From: BQWY01 sp046351095
GTDB taxonomy: Bacteria; Nitrospirota; Nitrospiria; Nitrospirales; Nitrospiraceae
Assembly: GCA_046351095.1 (NCBI GenBank)
Contig: JAXLZC010000001.1
Location: 992,001-1,056,000, forward strand
Direction of reading: 5' to 3'
Length of the DNA stretch: 64,000 bases
The notes beneath the pieces were generated by a model. The model did not search any database, was not told where the DNA came from, and saw only the letters and a list, made by a program, of their open reading frames with translations. The position numbers and the translations under genes are program-made. The number at the start of each line of letters is the position of its first letter. Position 1 is the stretch's first letter. Positions 9,070-18,349 of the stretch are shown here, piece by piece.

Positions 9070-10848
9070 ATGGACAACCGTAGGGAGGATCGGTTGGTGT
9101 CTCAGCATTCGCGGTGGTCGCATGTCGCTCCGCTCACAGTCGTCGCTGTATCGTTCGCCGCGATGCTGATGGGATTGGCACTCGGCGCTGTTCAATCTGG
9201 ACTGGCGGCGGAACAAACGACCGCGACGGTCCACGACACCATACGACGGACGAATCAGCTCTGGGATCGCGGAACGCCCGGAAGCGCACTCGAACTATTA
9301 GACCAGGCGCTGCGCAGCGACCCACGATCCACGCCCGCCCTCAAACTCCGCGGCGATATTCAAAGCGCCATCAGACGACAGGCAGATGCGGTCGAGAGTT
9401 ATCGGCGGGCCCTCGACAGCGACATCACACCGACAGGTATTCGCGAAACTCGATGGGCGCTCTGGAGCCTCTTGTTGCGCACGGGCAAAGCGGACGAAGC
9501 CGCCTCGCTGCTGAAAACGATCGCGACGGCCGATCCGCACAATCCGATCACCCACCTTCGCCTCGCTCAAGATCTACGAAAAATCGATCGCCTGGAAGAC
9601 TCGTTGGACGCCTATGCGCGTGCGACGGAGGCAGCGCCCTCGCTCTTGAGTTGGCGGCTCGGCTTGGCACGGGCACGCTTCGACTTGCTCGACTATCAAG
9701 GCGCAGAACGCGACATCCAATACGTCTTGGATCAGGCCGCACCGGATTCGTTGCTGCTCGTGCCGGCACACAATCTCATGACCGCGCTCTACAGCTCGCA
9801 GGAACGCGGCCGCCGCTTCGAACGGTCACCCGCCACCGACGCAACGCCCGAGCGACTGCGCGAATGGGCGGAAGTGCGCGGCGACGCCTGGCAGCATTAC
9901 TCTACCGGCCGTTTTGCCGAAGCCGAGCCGTTGCTGCGAAAAACGCTCGCGCTGAATCCCAAGGACCCTACGGCCACCTACCAACTTGGCGTCACGTTGA
10001 TGCAATTGGATCGGTGCGACGATGCCCTTCCCTTGCTGCGCCGCGTCACTGCGCACGACGGACAGGAAGAAGCGGCCGCCGACGCGCTCTTCCGCCAAGG
10101 GCAATGTTTGATGCGTTTGGAGCGCTTTGAGGAATCCTACGTACAATTCCACCAATTGTACGTCGCGGCGGTCGAATTCGAAGTCGCCACACGCGGTACG
10201 ACTTTGCCGCCGGACGCTCGTGTACTGGACAAGGCGAAGATCCAACGCTGGTTGGATCAGGTGCGTCCGCACGTGGAAGCATTCGCGGCCGGTATCGACA
10301 CGGAGATGCAGGAGACGACGCCGACTCGCGCAGCCGCCGCCGCTCCGACGCTGACCGAAGAAGAGGCGCTGCGCCGCGCGATGGACCGACTTAAGCCGCA
10401 GGAGGTCGTGGACGCGAGGGCCCCGCTGCTGGGTCGTGACACGGACTTCAGTTGGTTTCGTTTTGTGATTCCCTCGGCCAAGGTCGTGCGCGATGACTCG
10501 CCCACCGGCGCACACGAGTACATCCCCATCAATCCCGAGGATACGTTCCCCTCGACGCAAGGCCCCATCTATCTCGTCTTTGCGTTGGTGACGACGCCGA
10601 TGGAGGAAATCCCGCTCACCGCGCGATGTTTTGTGGAATTGCCCGAGGCGGGCGATGTGCTCGTTCAGGATCGTGTCGCCGTATCGATGAACGATCAGAC
10701 AGGATATTTTCACCTGACGCCGACGAAGGATGGCAGCGCAGCACAGTGGCGACCGGGCCTATATCGCTGCGGCCTCTACGCCGGCGAACGCATCTCGGCC
10801 TACAACCACGTCGATGAAGTGCGCTTTCGTATTGCAGCAATGCCGTAA
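9070..10848 (+). CDS. exported TPR-repeat protein
   Basis: A 592-residue protein with an N-terminal hydrophobic stretch (APLTVVAVSFAAMLMGLALGAVQSGLAAE) that looks like a signal peptide, so it probably acts in the periplasm or attached to the inner membrane. TPR units follow: about residues 70-105 (DQALRSDPRSTPALKLRGD), 150-185 (DPHNPITHLRLAQDLRKID), 275-310 (GRFAEAEPLLRKTLALNPKDPTATYQLG) and a later one. The last 150 residues are not TPR and look like a beta-rich domain (IPLTARCFVELPEAGDVLV, GYFHLTPTKDG). A TTG at 9067 precedes the ATG used here. TPR proteins are scaffolds; the partner is unknown. Confidence 0.72.
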   Translation: MDNRREDRLVSQHSRWSHVAPLTVVAVSFAAMLMGLALGAVQSGLAAEQTTATVHDTIRRTNQLWDRGTPGSALELLDQALRSDPRSTPALKLRGDIQSAIRRQADAVESYRRALDSDITPTGIRETRWALWSLLLRTGKADEAASLLKTIATADPHNPITHLRLAQDLRKIDRLEDSLDAYARATEAAPSLLSWRLGLARARFDLLDYQGAERDIQYVLDQAAPDSLLLVPAHNLMTALYSSQERGRRFERSPATDATPERLREWAEVRGDAWQHYSTGRFAEAEPLLRKTLALNPKDPTATYQLGVTLMQLDRCDDALPLLRRVTAHDGQEEAAADALFRQGQCLMRLERFEESYVQFHQLYVAAVEFEVATRGTTLPPDARVLDKAKIQRWLDQVRPHVEAFAAGIDTEMQETTPTRAAAAAPTLTEEEALRRAMDRLKPQEVVDARAPLLGRDTDFSWFRFVIPSAKVVRDDSPTGAHEYIPINPEDTFPSTQGPIYLVFALVTTPMEEIPLTARCFVELPEAGDVLVQDRVAVSMNDQTGYFHLTPTKDGSAAQWRPGLYRCGLYAGERISAYNHVDEVRFRIAAMP

Positions 10849-10882
10849 GACGGTGCCTGCAGGAAGGAAGCCCGTTCGACCG

Positions 10883-11512
10883 TTAGTCACGCACGAGACG
10901 ATAGTCGCTCACATGGCCGGCGGAATCGTACCGCAACACCAACCACTCCGAATCGATCCGCAACCAGCCGCGCTCCGGCCCCAACCAATAGACCTGATCC
11001 CAGTCCTGGAAATAGTCGGTCAGGTCGCCGGGCCCCAGCAGCGCCAACACGTTTTCCTTCGTGCGCCCCTGTAACGGCACGTTGGCAATGAGGTCGTCCA
11101 CCATGCGCAAACGATCCGGCCATATCGCGGTGGCCTGCCCCTTTGCCTTCCACACATTAGTGTCGAAGGCGATGCGGTGCCTGTAATCGTCTGCAGTGAC
11201 GTCGATCAATGTCGCGCTGACCATCAAGAGAAGCGGCGTCAACAGACCGACCCCGAATGCGAGCGGTCGATAGTGCGTGCCACGTATCCATCGCATCACG
11301 ACCATCACCGCCAACGCACTCAAGGGCAACCACTCCACGACCTCCATCGCGGCGATCAGCCAGAGCGGGCGGTCCGCATACACCACATTCAATCCGAGCC
11401 ATTGATTCGCGATGTGGTGCCATGACGCCATCAGCGCATAACAGAGACTCGACAGCAAGGCGCCGCCGATCACTGCCACCGCACTCGCATGTCTTTTGAG
11501 TACTAGGCCCAC
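10883..11512 (-). CDS. membrane protein of unknown function with SmpA/OmlA-like C-terminus
   Basis: About 209 residues. Three hydrophobic segments are visible: VAVIGGALLSSLCYALMAS, LWLIAAMEVVEWLPLSALAVMVVM and LAFGVGLLTPLLLMVSATLI. A soluble tail of about 100 residues contains TKENVLALLGPGDLTDYFQDWDQVYWLG, which resembles the SmpA/BamE-type fold (helix, then LLGxP, then strands), though this is only an inference. The start is uncertain: a GTG at 11512 is used because GAGGA lies next to it, but the frame stays open to 11566. Convergent with the TPR gene, with a 34-base gap. Confidence 0.55.
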   Translation of the reverse strand: MGLVLKRHASAVAVIGGALLSSLCYALMASWHHIANQWLGLNVVYADRPLWLIAAMEVVEWLPLSALAVMVVMRWIRGTHYRPLAFGVGLLTPLLLMVSATLIDVTADDYRHRIAFDTNVWKAKGQATAIWPDRLRMVDDLIANVPLQGRTKENVLALLGPGDLTDYFQDWDQVYWLGPERGWLRIDSEWLVLRYDSAGHVSDYRLVRD

Positions 11513-11879
11513 GTCCTCACCCGCGCGTCTTGGAAGACCGATGGGACAGCCCCACCGGCACACCACGTAGGTGTTCTCTTCTAATCCTAGCAGGCGCCTG
11601 AGTCTGTCCCCAGGCCCAAGGTCCCGTTGAGAGCACCACCGCCCGAGACCGAGATGGGCCCGGCCGGCAACTAACCTCCATTCGGTACCGACTCAGGAAT
11701 TTCTCCAGAGCCCTCTGGAAAAATTCCCTATTCGTTCGGACTGCGGTCCAAATGGCTGCTTGCCCGCTCCTCTCCCCTCCTGCCACTAAGTGCTCGATAC
11801 CCAATGACTTTTCAGCATACCTCGCTAGAGTCGCGAACCGTGCGGCGATGGTACGGCTCCTGCTCTACGTACTATCTTG
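11513..11879. other. non-coding stretch upstream of the response regulator-efflux operon
   Basis: About 370 bases with no convincing gene. It contains the inverted repeat at 11696-11727 described separately, and presumably the promoters of both the divergent membrane protein gene and the efflux operon. A 95-codon reverse frame across 11517-11804 shows no protein-like composition and is not called. No tRNA-like fold was recognised. Confidence 0.5.
11696..11727. repeat. near-perfect 15-bp inverted repeat
   Basis: The left arm GGAATTTCTCCAGAG (11696-11710) and right arm CTCTGGAAAAATTCC (11713-11727) are reverse complements except for one C/A mismatch, with a 2-base CC centre. There is no T-run after it on either strand, so it is not a standard terminator. 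Lying about 150 bases before the response regulator-efflux operon, it could be a regulator binding site or a hairpin in the leader RNA. Confidence 0.7.
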
Positions 11880-12314
11880 ATGATGACGTGTCCTACAATC
11901 TTGCTGGTCGATGACAGCCCGGGCGAGCGCGAGCTCTTCGGGGTCGCTCTGCGGGAAACCCAATTTTCCGGGACCCTCCTGACGGCCGACGGCGGGCGCA
12001 CCGCCCTGGCCCAATTGGTTGCGCTACCGGATGGGACCACACCTGCCGTGTTGCTCCTCGACCTGAAACTCCGCGGGGAAACCGGCCTCGATCTGCTGCG
12101 AACCCTCCGGAACGACGCCCGCTGGGCGCCCCTCCCTGTCGTGATCCTGACGACGTCGGACGACCCCGGCGATATCCAAGCGAGTTACCGAGCCGGTGCC
12201 AACGGCTACGTCGTGAAACCCAGCCGCCTGGAAGACCTCACCACGGTCGTGCGAGCACTCTGCACCTATTGGGTCGGCTGCAACTGTCACGCCTCCACGA
12301 GGCACGCATGCTGA
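11880..12314 (+). CDS. single-domain response regulator (CheY/Rcp1-like)
   Basis: A 144-residue stand-alone receiver domain. Acidic pocket in ILLVDDSPGERE, phospho-acceptor Asp in LLLDLKLRGETG, the Thr of VVILTTSDD and the Lys of YVVKPS are all present. No output domain follows. The layout LPDGTTPAVLLLDLKL...RTLRNDARWAPLPVVILT matches the Rcp1 subgroup, which usually works with phytochrome-like or hybrid kinases. The stop overlaps the RND pump start (ATGCTGA at 12308-12314), so the two are translationally coupled; a receiver gene leading an efflux operon is unusual. Three start codons occur in a row (TTG 11877, ATG 11880, ATG 11883); the first ATG is used. The last residues (CNCHASTRHAC) are probably a by-product of the overlap. 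Confidence 0.85.
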   Translation: MMTCPTILLVDDSPGERELFGVALRETQFSGTLLTADGGRTALAQLVALPDGTTPAVLLLDLKLRGETGLDLLRTLRNDARWAPLPVVILTTSDDPGDIQASYRAGANGYVVKPSRLEDLTTVVRALCTYWVGCNCHASTRHAC

Positions 12315-15300
12315 CCAGAGCCGCACTTCGCAATCCCTACGGGGTCTTTGCGCTCTGCATGATCGCGCTCGTGCTGGGCGGCGTGTCCTACCAAAAAATG
12401 CGCGTCGATATTTTCCCGGAGATCCGGCTGCCGTCGATTCTCGTCACGACCTTTTATCGCGGCTTGAGTCCCAGCGAAATGGAAGGCGCGATCACGTTGC
12501 GGATGGAGCAGCGCTTCGTGGAGGCCAGCTACCTCGAGCATATCGAGTCGCAGTCGCTCGCGGGCATGAGCTACATCAAGGTTTTTTTCCAACCTGAATA
12601 CAGCATCGACAGCGCGCAGTCGGAACTGACGAGTTTGGCGTACAGCATCATTCGGCTCCTGCCGCCGGGCGTGTATCCGCCGTCCGTGTATAAGTTCGGC
12701 GTGTCCAGCCTTCCCATCGGGTTGCTGTCGGTCAGCAGCGACTCGCTCGGCGCCAAAGAAATTCGCGACCTGGCCTACTTCAACGTCCGCACGCAGATCG
12801 CCACGATTCCCGGCATTTCCTTCGGTCCGCCGCTCGGCGGGAAAGTCCGGCAAGTCACCGTGTTCATGGATCCCGCGCGGATGCTGTCGCGCGGCGTGTC
12901 GCCGTCCGAAGTGGTGAAAGCGATCAACGCCCAAAGCGCAATCATTCCCGCCGGCGACATCAAGATCGGCGACCTCGACTACTACGTCTATTCGAACAGC
13001 CTTGTAGACGTGGTCGAGAAGATCAACGACATCCCGATCAAAGTGGTGAACGGCACACCGATTTTCGTGCGCGACATCGGGACGGCGGCGGACAGCGCGG
13101 CGATTCAAACGTCCGTCGTGCGGGTGAACGGTCGGGAAGCCACTTATCTCCCGATCACGCGCCAGGAAGGCGCCAATACGCTGGAAGTCACCGACGGCAT
13201 CCGCGCCAAACTCGAACACCTGACGGAAATCCCGCCAGGCACGACCGTCAAGTTTCTCTACGACCAATCGTTGTACATCCGGCAAGCCATCGCGAATTTG
13301 CAAAAGGAAGGGCTGTTGGGCGCGGGGCTCGCCGGGCTGATGATTTTTCTTTTCCTGCGCAGCCTCAAAGCCGCCCTCGTCGTCGGCCTGGCGATTCCAC
13401 TTTCGCTGACCGCCGCATTGGTCGCGCTCTTTTTGACCGGACAGACGGTCAACATCATGACCCTCGGCGGCTTGGCGTTGGTCATCGGCACGCTGCTGGA
13501 CAACAACATCGTCGTTCAAGAAAACCTGCATCGGCACATGGAGATGGGCAAGGACGGGCGCAGCGCCGCCGAAGACAGCGCCATCGAGCTGACCCTGCCG
13601 ATCTTCGTCGCCACCGTCTGCATTTTGATCGTCTACCTGCCGATCATGTTTTTTACGGGCATCGTCAAATATCTGTTTGTGCCCTTGGCCATGACGGTTG
13701 CCTTCGCCATGCTGGCGGACTATGCGGTCTCGATGTCCGTCACGCCGGTCATGCTCGCATGGCTCTACGGCAGACCGCACAGGCAGGCACAAGGCCACGA
13801 GTCCGACAGTACGGATTGGTTCCGCATCGTCCTCGGCATCTACGAACCGATCTTACGTGCAGGCGTCCGATTCAAGGCGCTTGTCATCCTGCTGGCCGGC
13901 TGTGCACTCGTCGCGGCGGCCCTGTTGATCGCCCCGTTCCTCCATACGGAATTTTTCCCGAGGGTCGACGCGGGGAATTTCACGATTTCGGTCAGCGCGC
14001 CGGAAGGCTCGCGTATCGAAAAGACCACGGCGATCGTGGCCGAAGTGGAACGAATCGTCCAGGATACGATCCCGAAATCCGACCTCGAAGAAGTCATCTC
14101 CAACACCGGCCTCTACTTCGGCGATGCGGCGCGGTTCGCGCCGAACACCGGCAACCACACGGCCTTTGTGCTGGTGAACCTCGTGACCGGGCACAAAGGC
14201 GGCACCGACGAGTACGTCGCCGAGGTACGCACGCGGGTGAACAAAGAATTGCCCGGCGTCGACATCAGCTTTCAAAGCGGCGGCATCATCAGCGACGTGT
14301 TGAACTTCGGCCTACGCGCCCCTATCGACATCCAAGTGAAGGGGCCTCGGCTCGACCTGATCCGCCCAGTGGCGGAAACGATTCGCGAAAAAATCGCCCA
14401 GGTGCCGAATACCATCGACGTGCGCATCAAACAAGGCAAGAGCTATCCGGAGCTGCACGTCAACGTCGACCGCACCAAAGCGGCCTACTACGGACTCACG
14501 CAGGATCGTGTCATCGTCGACGTCATCACCGGCATTAGTTCCAATATTGCGCTGAGCCCGAACTACTGGCTCGACCCGAAAACGTCCAACGGCTATTACC
14601 TGCTCGCGCAATATCCGGAACAGTCGCTGACGAAGACGGAGGACTTGCTGAACATTCCGGTGATCGGCGCGCGCACCCCTCTGAATCCCACCGCCTCGCT
14701 CGGCACAGCCGGCACCACGGGTACAGCGCTCGCGCTGCAGAACACACCGTTCGCCGGGCGTAATCTGGAATTATCGAACGGCTTCTATGCAAACGACGAT
14801 CGTCGCGGCCCCCCCGTCTTGTTGCGCGACGTAGCCACACTCGACATGAAAACGGGCCCGGACAGCGTCGACCACTACGACTTATCGCGCCTCGTCAACG
14901 TGCTCGTCACGCCGGTCGGTAACGACCTCGGGCGCGTGGCCGCCGACATCGAACGCACCTTGGCCACCATCCCGCTTCCCAAGGACGTCACCGTGCAGAT
15001 CAAGGGCGAAGTCGCGAACATGCGTTCGGCCTTCTCGAACTTTGCGCTGGCGCTTCCCCTCGCCGTGCTGTTGATCTACCTCGTGATGGTTGCGCTCTTC
15101 CGTTCCTTCGTCGACCCGCTGATCATCTTGGTCGCCGTCCCACTGGGCTGGATCGGCACCGTACTGATGTTGTTCCTCACGAACACCTCGGTGAATGTCG
15201 AGTCGATGATCGGCACGTTGATGATGATGGGAATCGTCGTGTCGAACAGTATCTTGCTGGTCGACTTCGCGAACCGAATGGTGCAGGCCGGCGCGACCGC

Positions 15301-15547
15301 AGAACAAGCGGTGTTGGAGGCGGGACGCCGACGTATTCGGCCGATTCTGATGACGGCGCTGGCCACGATCCTCGGGTTGCTGCCGTTGGCCCTTGGATTC
15401 GGTGAAGGCAACGAAACGATGGTGCCCTTGGCCCGTGCGGTCGTCGGCGGCCTCGCCGTCTCGACGATGATGACGTTGTTCGTCGTGCCCGTCATGCACG
15501 CGCTCGTGCTGGGCCGACGCAGCCCACAACCGACCGTGCAGACGTAG
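12308..15547 (+). CDS. RND-family efflux pump, inner-membrane permease
   Basis: A 1079-residue proton-driven transporter, the usual length for AcrB/MdtB-type permeases. TM1 is near the N-terminus (YGVFALCMIALVLGGVSY), followed by the porter domain (FYRGLSPSEMEGAITLRMEQ), the central membrane block with LRSLKAALVVGLAIPLSL and GLALVIGTLLDNNIVVQENLHRHM, a second porter domain, and a matching C-terminal block (DPLIILVAVPLGWIGTVLM, MMGIVVSNSILLVDFANRM, RPILMTALATILGLLPLALG). TM4 carries Asp-Asn (LDNN) where AcrB has the proton-relay pair Asp407-Asp408, so one acid is replaced. It overlaps the response regulator and is followed by its fusion protein and outer-membrane channel. The substrate is not evident; the sequence resembles the HAE side of the family more than CzcA/CusA. 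Confidence 0.92.
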   Translation: MLTRAALRNPYGVFALCMIALVLGGVSYQKMRVDIFPEIRLPSILVTTFYRGLSPSEMEGAITLRMEQRFVEASYLEHIESQSLAGMSYIKVFFQPEYSIDSAQSELTSLAYSIIRLLPPGVYPPSVYKFGVSSLPIGLLSVSSDSLGAKEIRDLAYFNVRTQIATIPGISFGPPLGGKVRQVTVFMDPARMLSRGVSPSEVVKAINAQSAIIPAGDIKIGDLDYYVYSNSLVDVVEKINDIPIKVVNGTPIFVRDIGTAADSAAIQTSVVRVNGREATYLPITRQEGANTLEVTDGIRAKLEHLTEIPPGTTVKFLYDQSLYIRQAIANLQKEGLLGAGLAGLMIFLFLRSLKAALVVGLAIPLSLTAALVALFLTGQTVNIMTLGGLALVIGTLLDNNIVVQENLHRHMEMGKDGRSAAEDSAIELTLPIFVATVCILIVYLPIMFFTGIVKYLFVPLAMTVAFAMLADYAVSMSVTPVMLAWLYGRPHRQAQGHESDSTDWFRIVLGIYEPILRAGVRFKALVILLAGCALVAAALLIAPFLHTEFFPRVDAGNFTISVSAPEGSRIEKTTAIVAEVERIVQDTIPKSDLEEVISNTGLYFGDAARFAPNTGNHTAFVLVNLVTGHKGGTDEYVAEVRTRVNKELPGVDISFQSGGIISDVLNFGLRAPIDIQVKGPRLDLIRPVAETIREKIAQVPNTIDVRIKQGKSYPELHVNVDRTKAAYYGLTQDRVIVDVITGISSNIALSPNYWLDPKTSNGYYLLAQYPEQSLTKTEDLLNIPVIGARTPLNPTASLGTAGTTGTALALQNTPFAGRNLELSNGFYANDDRRGPPVLLRDVATLDMKTGPDSVDHYDLSRLVNVLVTPVGNDLGRVAADIERTLATIPLPKDVTVQIKGEVANMRSAFSNFALALPLAVLLIYLVMVALFRSFVDPLIILVAVPLGWIGTVLMLFLTNTSVNVESMIGTLMMMGIVVSNSILLVDFANRMVQAGATAEQAVLEAGRRRIRPILMTALATILGLLPLALGFGEGNETMVPLARAVVGGLAVSTMMTLFVVPVMHALVLGRRSPQPTVQT

Positions 15548-15574
15548 AAGAGTCGAAACGCAGGAGTCGAGACG

Positions 15575-16915
15575 ATGGACAGTCAGCACGAAGAGTCATA
15601 CGACGAACCGTCACAGCCGAAGCATCTCCGCAAGACGGGCCCTCGATTCCTGTGGCCGATCGGACTCACGGTCGTACTGGCGATCATGGTGTCCTACGCC
15701 TTGCTCCATCGCGAGGCTCCGACGCAGCAGGCACAGAGCGGCGACGTAGCTCGACCTGCGGTCTCCACCGACACGGCTCCTTCCGGAACGAACACCGCGG
15801 CGCCTGCATCGGACACAGCCGCGATCGATCCGACACCGGTCGATGTTCAGGTGACACAACCGATTCGTCAGCCCTTGGCGTACACGATCACGCTTCCGGC
15901 GAACATCGCGCCCCTCTATCAGACGACGCTCTACGCCAAGGTCTCCGGGTATCTGAAATGGATCGGGCCCGACAAGGGCGACCGCGTGAAAAAGAATCAA
16001 GTCCTGGCGATTATCGATGCGCCTGAAGTGGAGGAGCAATATCAGCAGGCGCATTCCGATTATACGATCAAAAAACTCACCTTCGAACGGTTGAGCAAGG
16101 TTTGGCGGGAATCGCCCGACGTCATCGCCAAGCAGGATGTCGACCTCGCGGAAGCCGCCTACCAAGGTGCACGCCATTCGAGGGAACAACGCAGCGCGTT
16201 CCGCGAATACACCAAGGTGCGGGCGCCGTACGACGGCGTCATCACGGCGCGGTTCGCGGACCCCGGTGCATTGATCCAGGTCGCGACGTCGTCCGCCACC
16301 AACGCCATTCCGCTGTTTACCGTCATGGATCTCGACACCGTACGCGCCTACGCCAACGTGCCGCAAGACGACGCGGCCTGGATTCAACCCGGCACAACCG
16401 CAACCACTCTCACGGTCAAGGACATGGGAGGACGAAGTTATACCGCGCCGATCACGCGCTCCACGCTGGCCTTGGACCCCTCCACTCGCAGTCTGCTCGT
16501 GGAGGTGGACCTCCCCAATCGCGATTACGCCTTACGGCCAGGCACCTACGCGGAAATGACCATCGCGCTGCGCGAAATTCCCGAAGCGCTCACGCTACCG
16601 TCGCAAGCCGTTACCGGCGCCGCAAAAGGTAAATCCGTCTTCATCGTGGAGAACGGCAAGGCAAAATCCATCTCGGTGCAAACCGGGATCACCGACGGCA
16701 AGATGGTCGAAATCACTCAAGGACTGCAGGGGACGGAAGATGTGGTCGTGGTGGGGAAACGGCGGTTGCTGGAAGGCTCGCTTGTGTCGCCGTCGCCGTT
16801 CAAATTGCCGCCCGCCAAACCGGCGCAACAAAAATTCGAGCGTCGGTCGGCGGGCGCCTCACCGCCCCCACCCGCCGCTGCACCATCGGCATCGCCTGAC
16901 AAGCCGGCAAAGTAG
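15575..16915 (+). CDS. RND efflux membrane fusion protein (HlyD/AcrA-like)
   Basis: A 446-residue periplasmic adaptor that bridges the RND pump and the outer-membrane channel. It has an N-terminal anchor (WPIGLTVVLAIMVSYALLH), a Thr/Ala/Pro-rich linker (about residues 50-85), the first half of the lipoyl-like barrel (LYAKVSGYLKWIGPDKGDRV, QVLAIIDAPEVEEQ), a short helical hairpin, the second half (FREYTKVRAPYDGVITARF), beta-barrel and membrane-proximal domains (GKSVFIVENGKAKSISVQTG). The last 50 residues are Pro/Ala/Lys-rich and probably disordered. It starts 27 bases after the pump gene in the same operon. Confidence 0.9.
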   Translation: MDSQHEESYDEPSQPKHLRKTGPRFLWPIGLTVVLAIMVSYALLHREAPTQQAQSGDVARPAVSTDTAPSGTNTAAPASDTAAIDPTPVDVQVTQPIRQPLAYTITLPANIAPLYQTTLYAKVSGYLKWIGPDKGDRVKKNQVLAIIDAPEVEEQYQQAHSDYTIKKLTFERLSKVWRESPDVIAKQDVDLAEAAYQGARHSREQRSAFREYTKVRAPYDGVITARFADPGALIQVATSSATNAIPLFTVMDLDTVRAYANVPQDDAAWIQPGTTATTLTVKDMGGRSYTAPITRSTLALDPSTRSLLVEVDLPNRDYALRPGTYAEMTIALREIPEALTLPSQAVTGAAKGKSVFIVENGKAKSISVQTGITDGKMVEITQGLQGTEDVVVVGKRRLLEGSLVSPSPFKLPPAKPAQQKFERRSAGASPPPPAAAPSASPDKPAK

Positions 16916-16926
16916 GAGGACATCCT

Positions 16927-18339
16927 GTGACGTCTCGACATGCTAGGAACGAATCGCTTCGGAGTCGGACCTGCGCCGGACTACTCAGTACGACACTCTT
17001 CCTTGGGATCGCCGTTGCGGACGTGTTCGCAGAAGCGACGCAACCGCCCACACCGAACGGCACGTCGGTATTGCCGCAAGGCGGGTTCCTGTCGCTGCAG
17101 CAATCCATCGACTTGGCTGTGACCAACCATCCGGTGGCGCAGGAAGGCGCCGCGAATCTTCGGGCGTCCGAAGCGCGGACGGAACAAATTCGCTCGCTGT
17201 ACTACCCGCAGGTCTACGCCAACGCCGACGCCGCCGCGGGCGCCGCGCGCATCAACCCGCGCTTCGTGACACCTGCAGGCGGATTGCTGCAAGGCAACCT
17301 CGGCAGTTACGCGATCGGCGTGATGGCCAGCCAACGGATCTATGACTTCGGCTACACGCAGAACCTGGTCGAGTCGTTCGAGTTGGCTCGACGCGCCAGC
17401 GCCGAGGATGTGACCGCGCGCCGCGCCGTCATTTCCCTGCACGTGCAGCGGGCGTATCTCACCAGCCTCAAACGCAAACGCCTCGTGCAGATTGCGGAAG
17501 ACACGGTGCGGGAGCGCGGCGTGATCGCGGGCCAAATCGAAACGCTCTACAAACAACAACTTAAATCCAAATTGGACTTCAGCCTGGCGCGGGTCGAACT
17601 GGTGAACGCCCAGTCGTTGCTCGTGAAAAGCCGCAATGCGTTGAAGGCCAGCTACGCCGACCTCAATCGCGCCATGGGTGTGGTCGGCACGGACGACTAC
17701 GTGCTCGAAGACATCGCCGTCGACGTCCGTCCGCAGGGCGACCTGCCCGAATTGATCGCCGACACACTCGCCCACCCTGAGGTCAAACGCGCAAAGGAGC
17801 AGGCCGCGGCGGCCGAAGCACGCGTCCGCGCGATGAAACGCCAACATCTGCCGACCGTCTCGGGCATCGCCAGCGCCGGCTCGTTCGACACCTTCGACCC
17901 CGGGCGAAACGTCAACACGGGCGGCTGGTGGGCGGCTGGCGCGGTGATCTCCATGCCGCTCTTCACCGGGTTCGCTATCGACAACCAGGTCCGCGAAGCT
18001 GCGGCGCAATACGATGCGGCGCAGGCGGCCGGCGCGAACATCGAGCAGGCGCTCACGCAACAGGTCACGAACGCCTACCTCGATACCGCGACGTTCGCGC
18101 AACAAATCACGCTCGCGCAGGATCAAGTCCAGACGGCGCAGGAAGCACTCACCCTGGCTAAACAACGCTACAAGCTGGGATTGGGCACGGTCGTGGAAGT
18201 CACCCAGGCGGAAGTGGCGGTGACCACGGCACAGACACGGTTGGCGGAAGCGCAGTACGATTACAAAATTGCGGAAGTGACGCTGGCCTACACGACGGGG
18301 CTGAGCACGGTGGAGCGCGGAGACAAAACCCTACGCTGA
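16927..18339 (+). CDS. TolC-family outer-membrane efflux protein
   Basis: A 470-residue outer-membrane factor, the usual TolC length, completing the tripartite pump. After a signal sequence (GLLSTTLFLGIAVADVFAEA) come the two internally repeated TolC halves: LSLQQSIDLAVTNHPVAQEGAANLRASEARTEQIRSLYYPQV and, later, AKEQAAAAEARVRAMKRQHLPTVSG, with long helical segments ending LAKQRYKLGLGTVVEVTQAEVAV. The start is GTG at 16927 with AGGAGGA six bases before it, 11 bases after the fusion-protein stop. Convergent with the next gene (ends 18350). Confidence 0.92.
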   Translation: MTSRHARNESLRSRTCAGLLSTTLFLGIAVADVFAEATQPPTPNGTSVLPQGGFLSLQQSIDLAVTNHPVAQEGAANLRASEARTEQIRSLYYPQVYANADAAAGAARINPRFVTPAGGLLQGNLGSYAIGVMASQRIYDFGYTQNLVESFELARRASAEDVTARRAVISLHVQRAYLTSLKRKRLVQIAEDTVRERGVIAGQIETLYKQQLKSKLDFSLARVELVNAQSLLVKSRNALKASYADLNRAMGVVGTDDYVLEDIAVDVRPQGDLPELIADTLAHPEVKRAKEQAAAAEARVRAMKRQHLPTVSGIASAGSFDTFDPGRNVNTGGWWAAGAVISMPLFTGFAIDNQVREAAAQYDAAQAAGANIEQALTQQVTNAYLDTATFAQQITLAQDQVQTAQEALTLAKQRYKLGLGTVVEVTQAEVAVTTAQTRLAEAQYDYKIAEVTLAYTTGLSTVERGDKTLR

Positions 18340-18349
18340 ACGACGTCAC

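Noticed and set aside
11696..11727. Inverted repeat as a Rho-independent terminator
   Set aside because: No T-run on either strand after the stem, and the stem is not GC-rich at its base.
11517..11804. 95-codon reverse frame upstream of the efflux operon
   Set aside because: Crosses the inverted repeat at 11696 and has no protein-like composition or start signal.
12287..13798. 503-codon reverse frame
   Set aside because: Antisense to the RND pump; no recognisable protein features.
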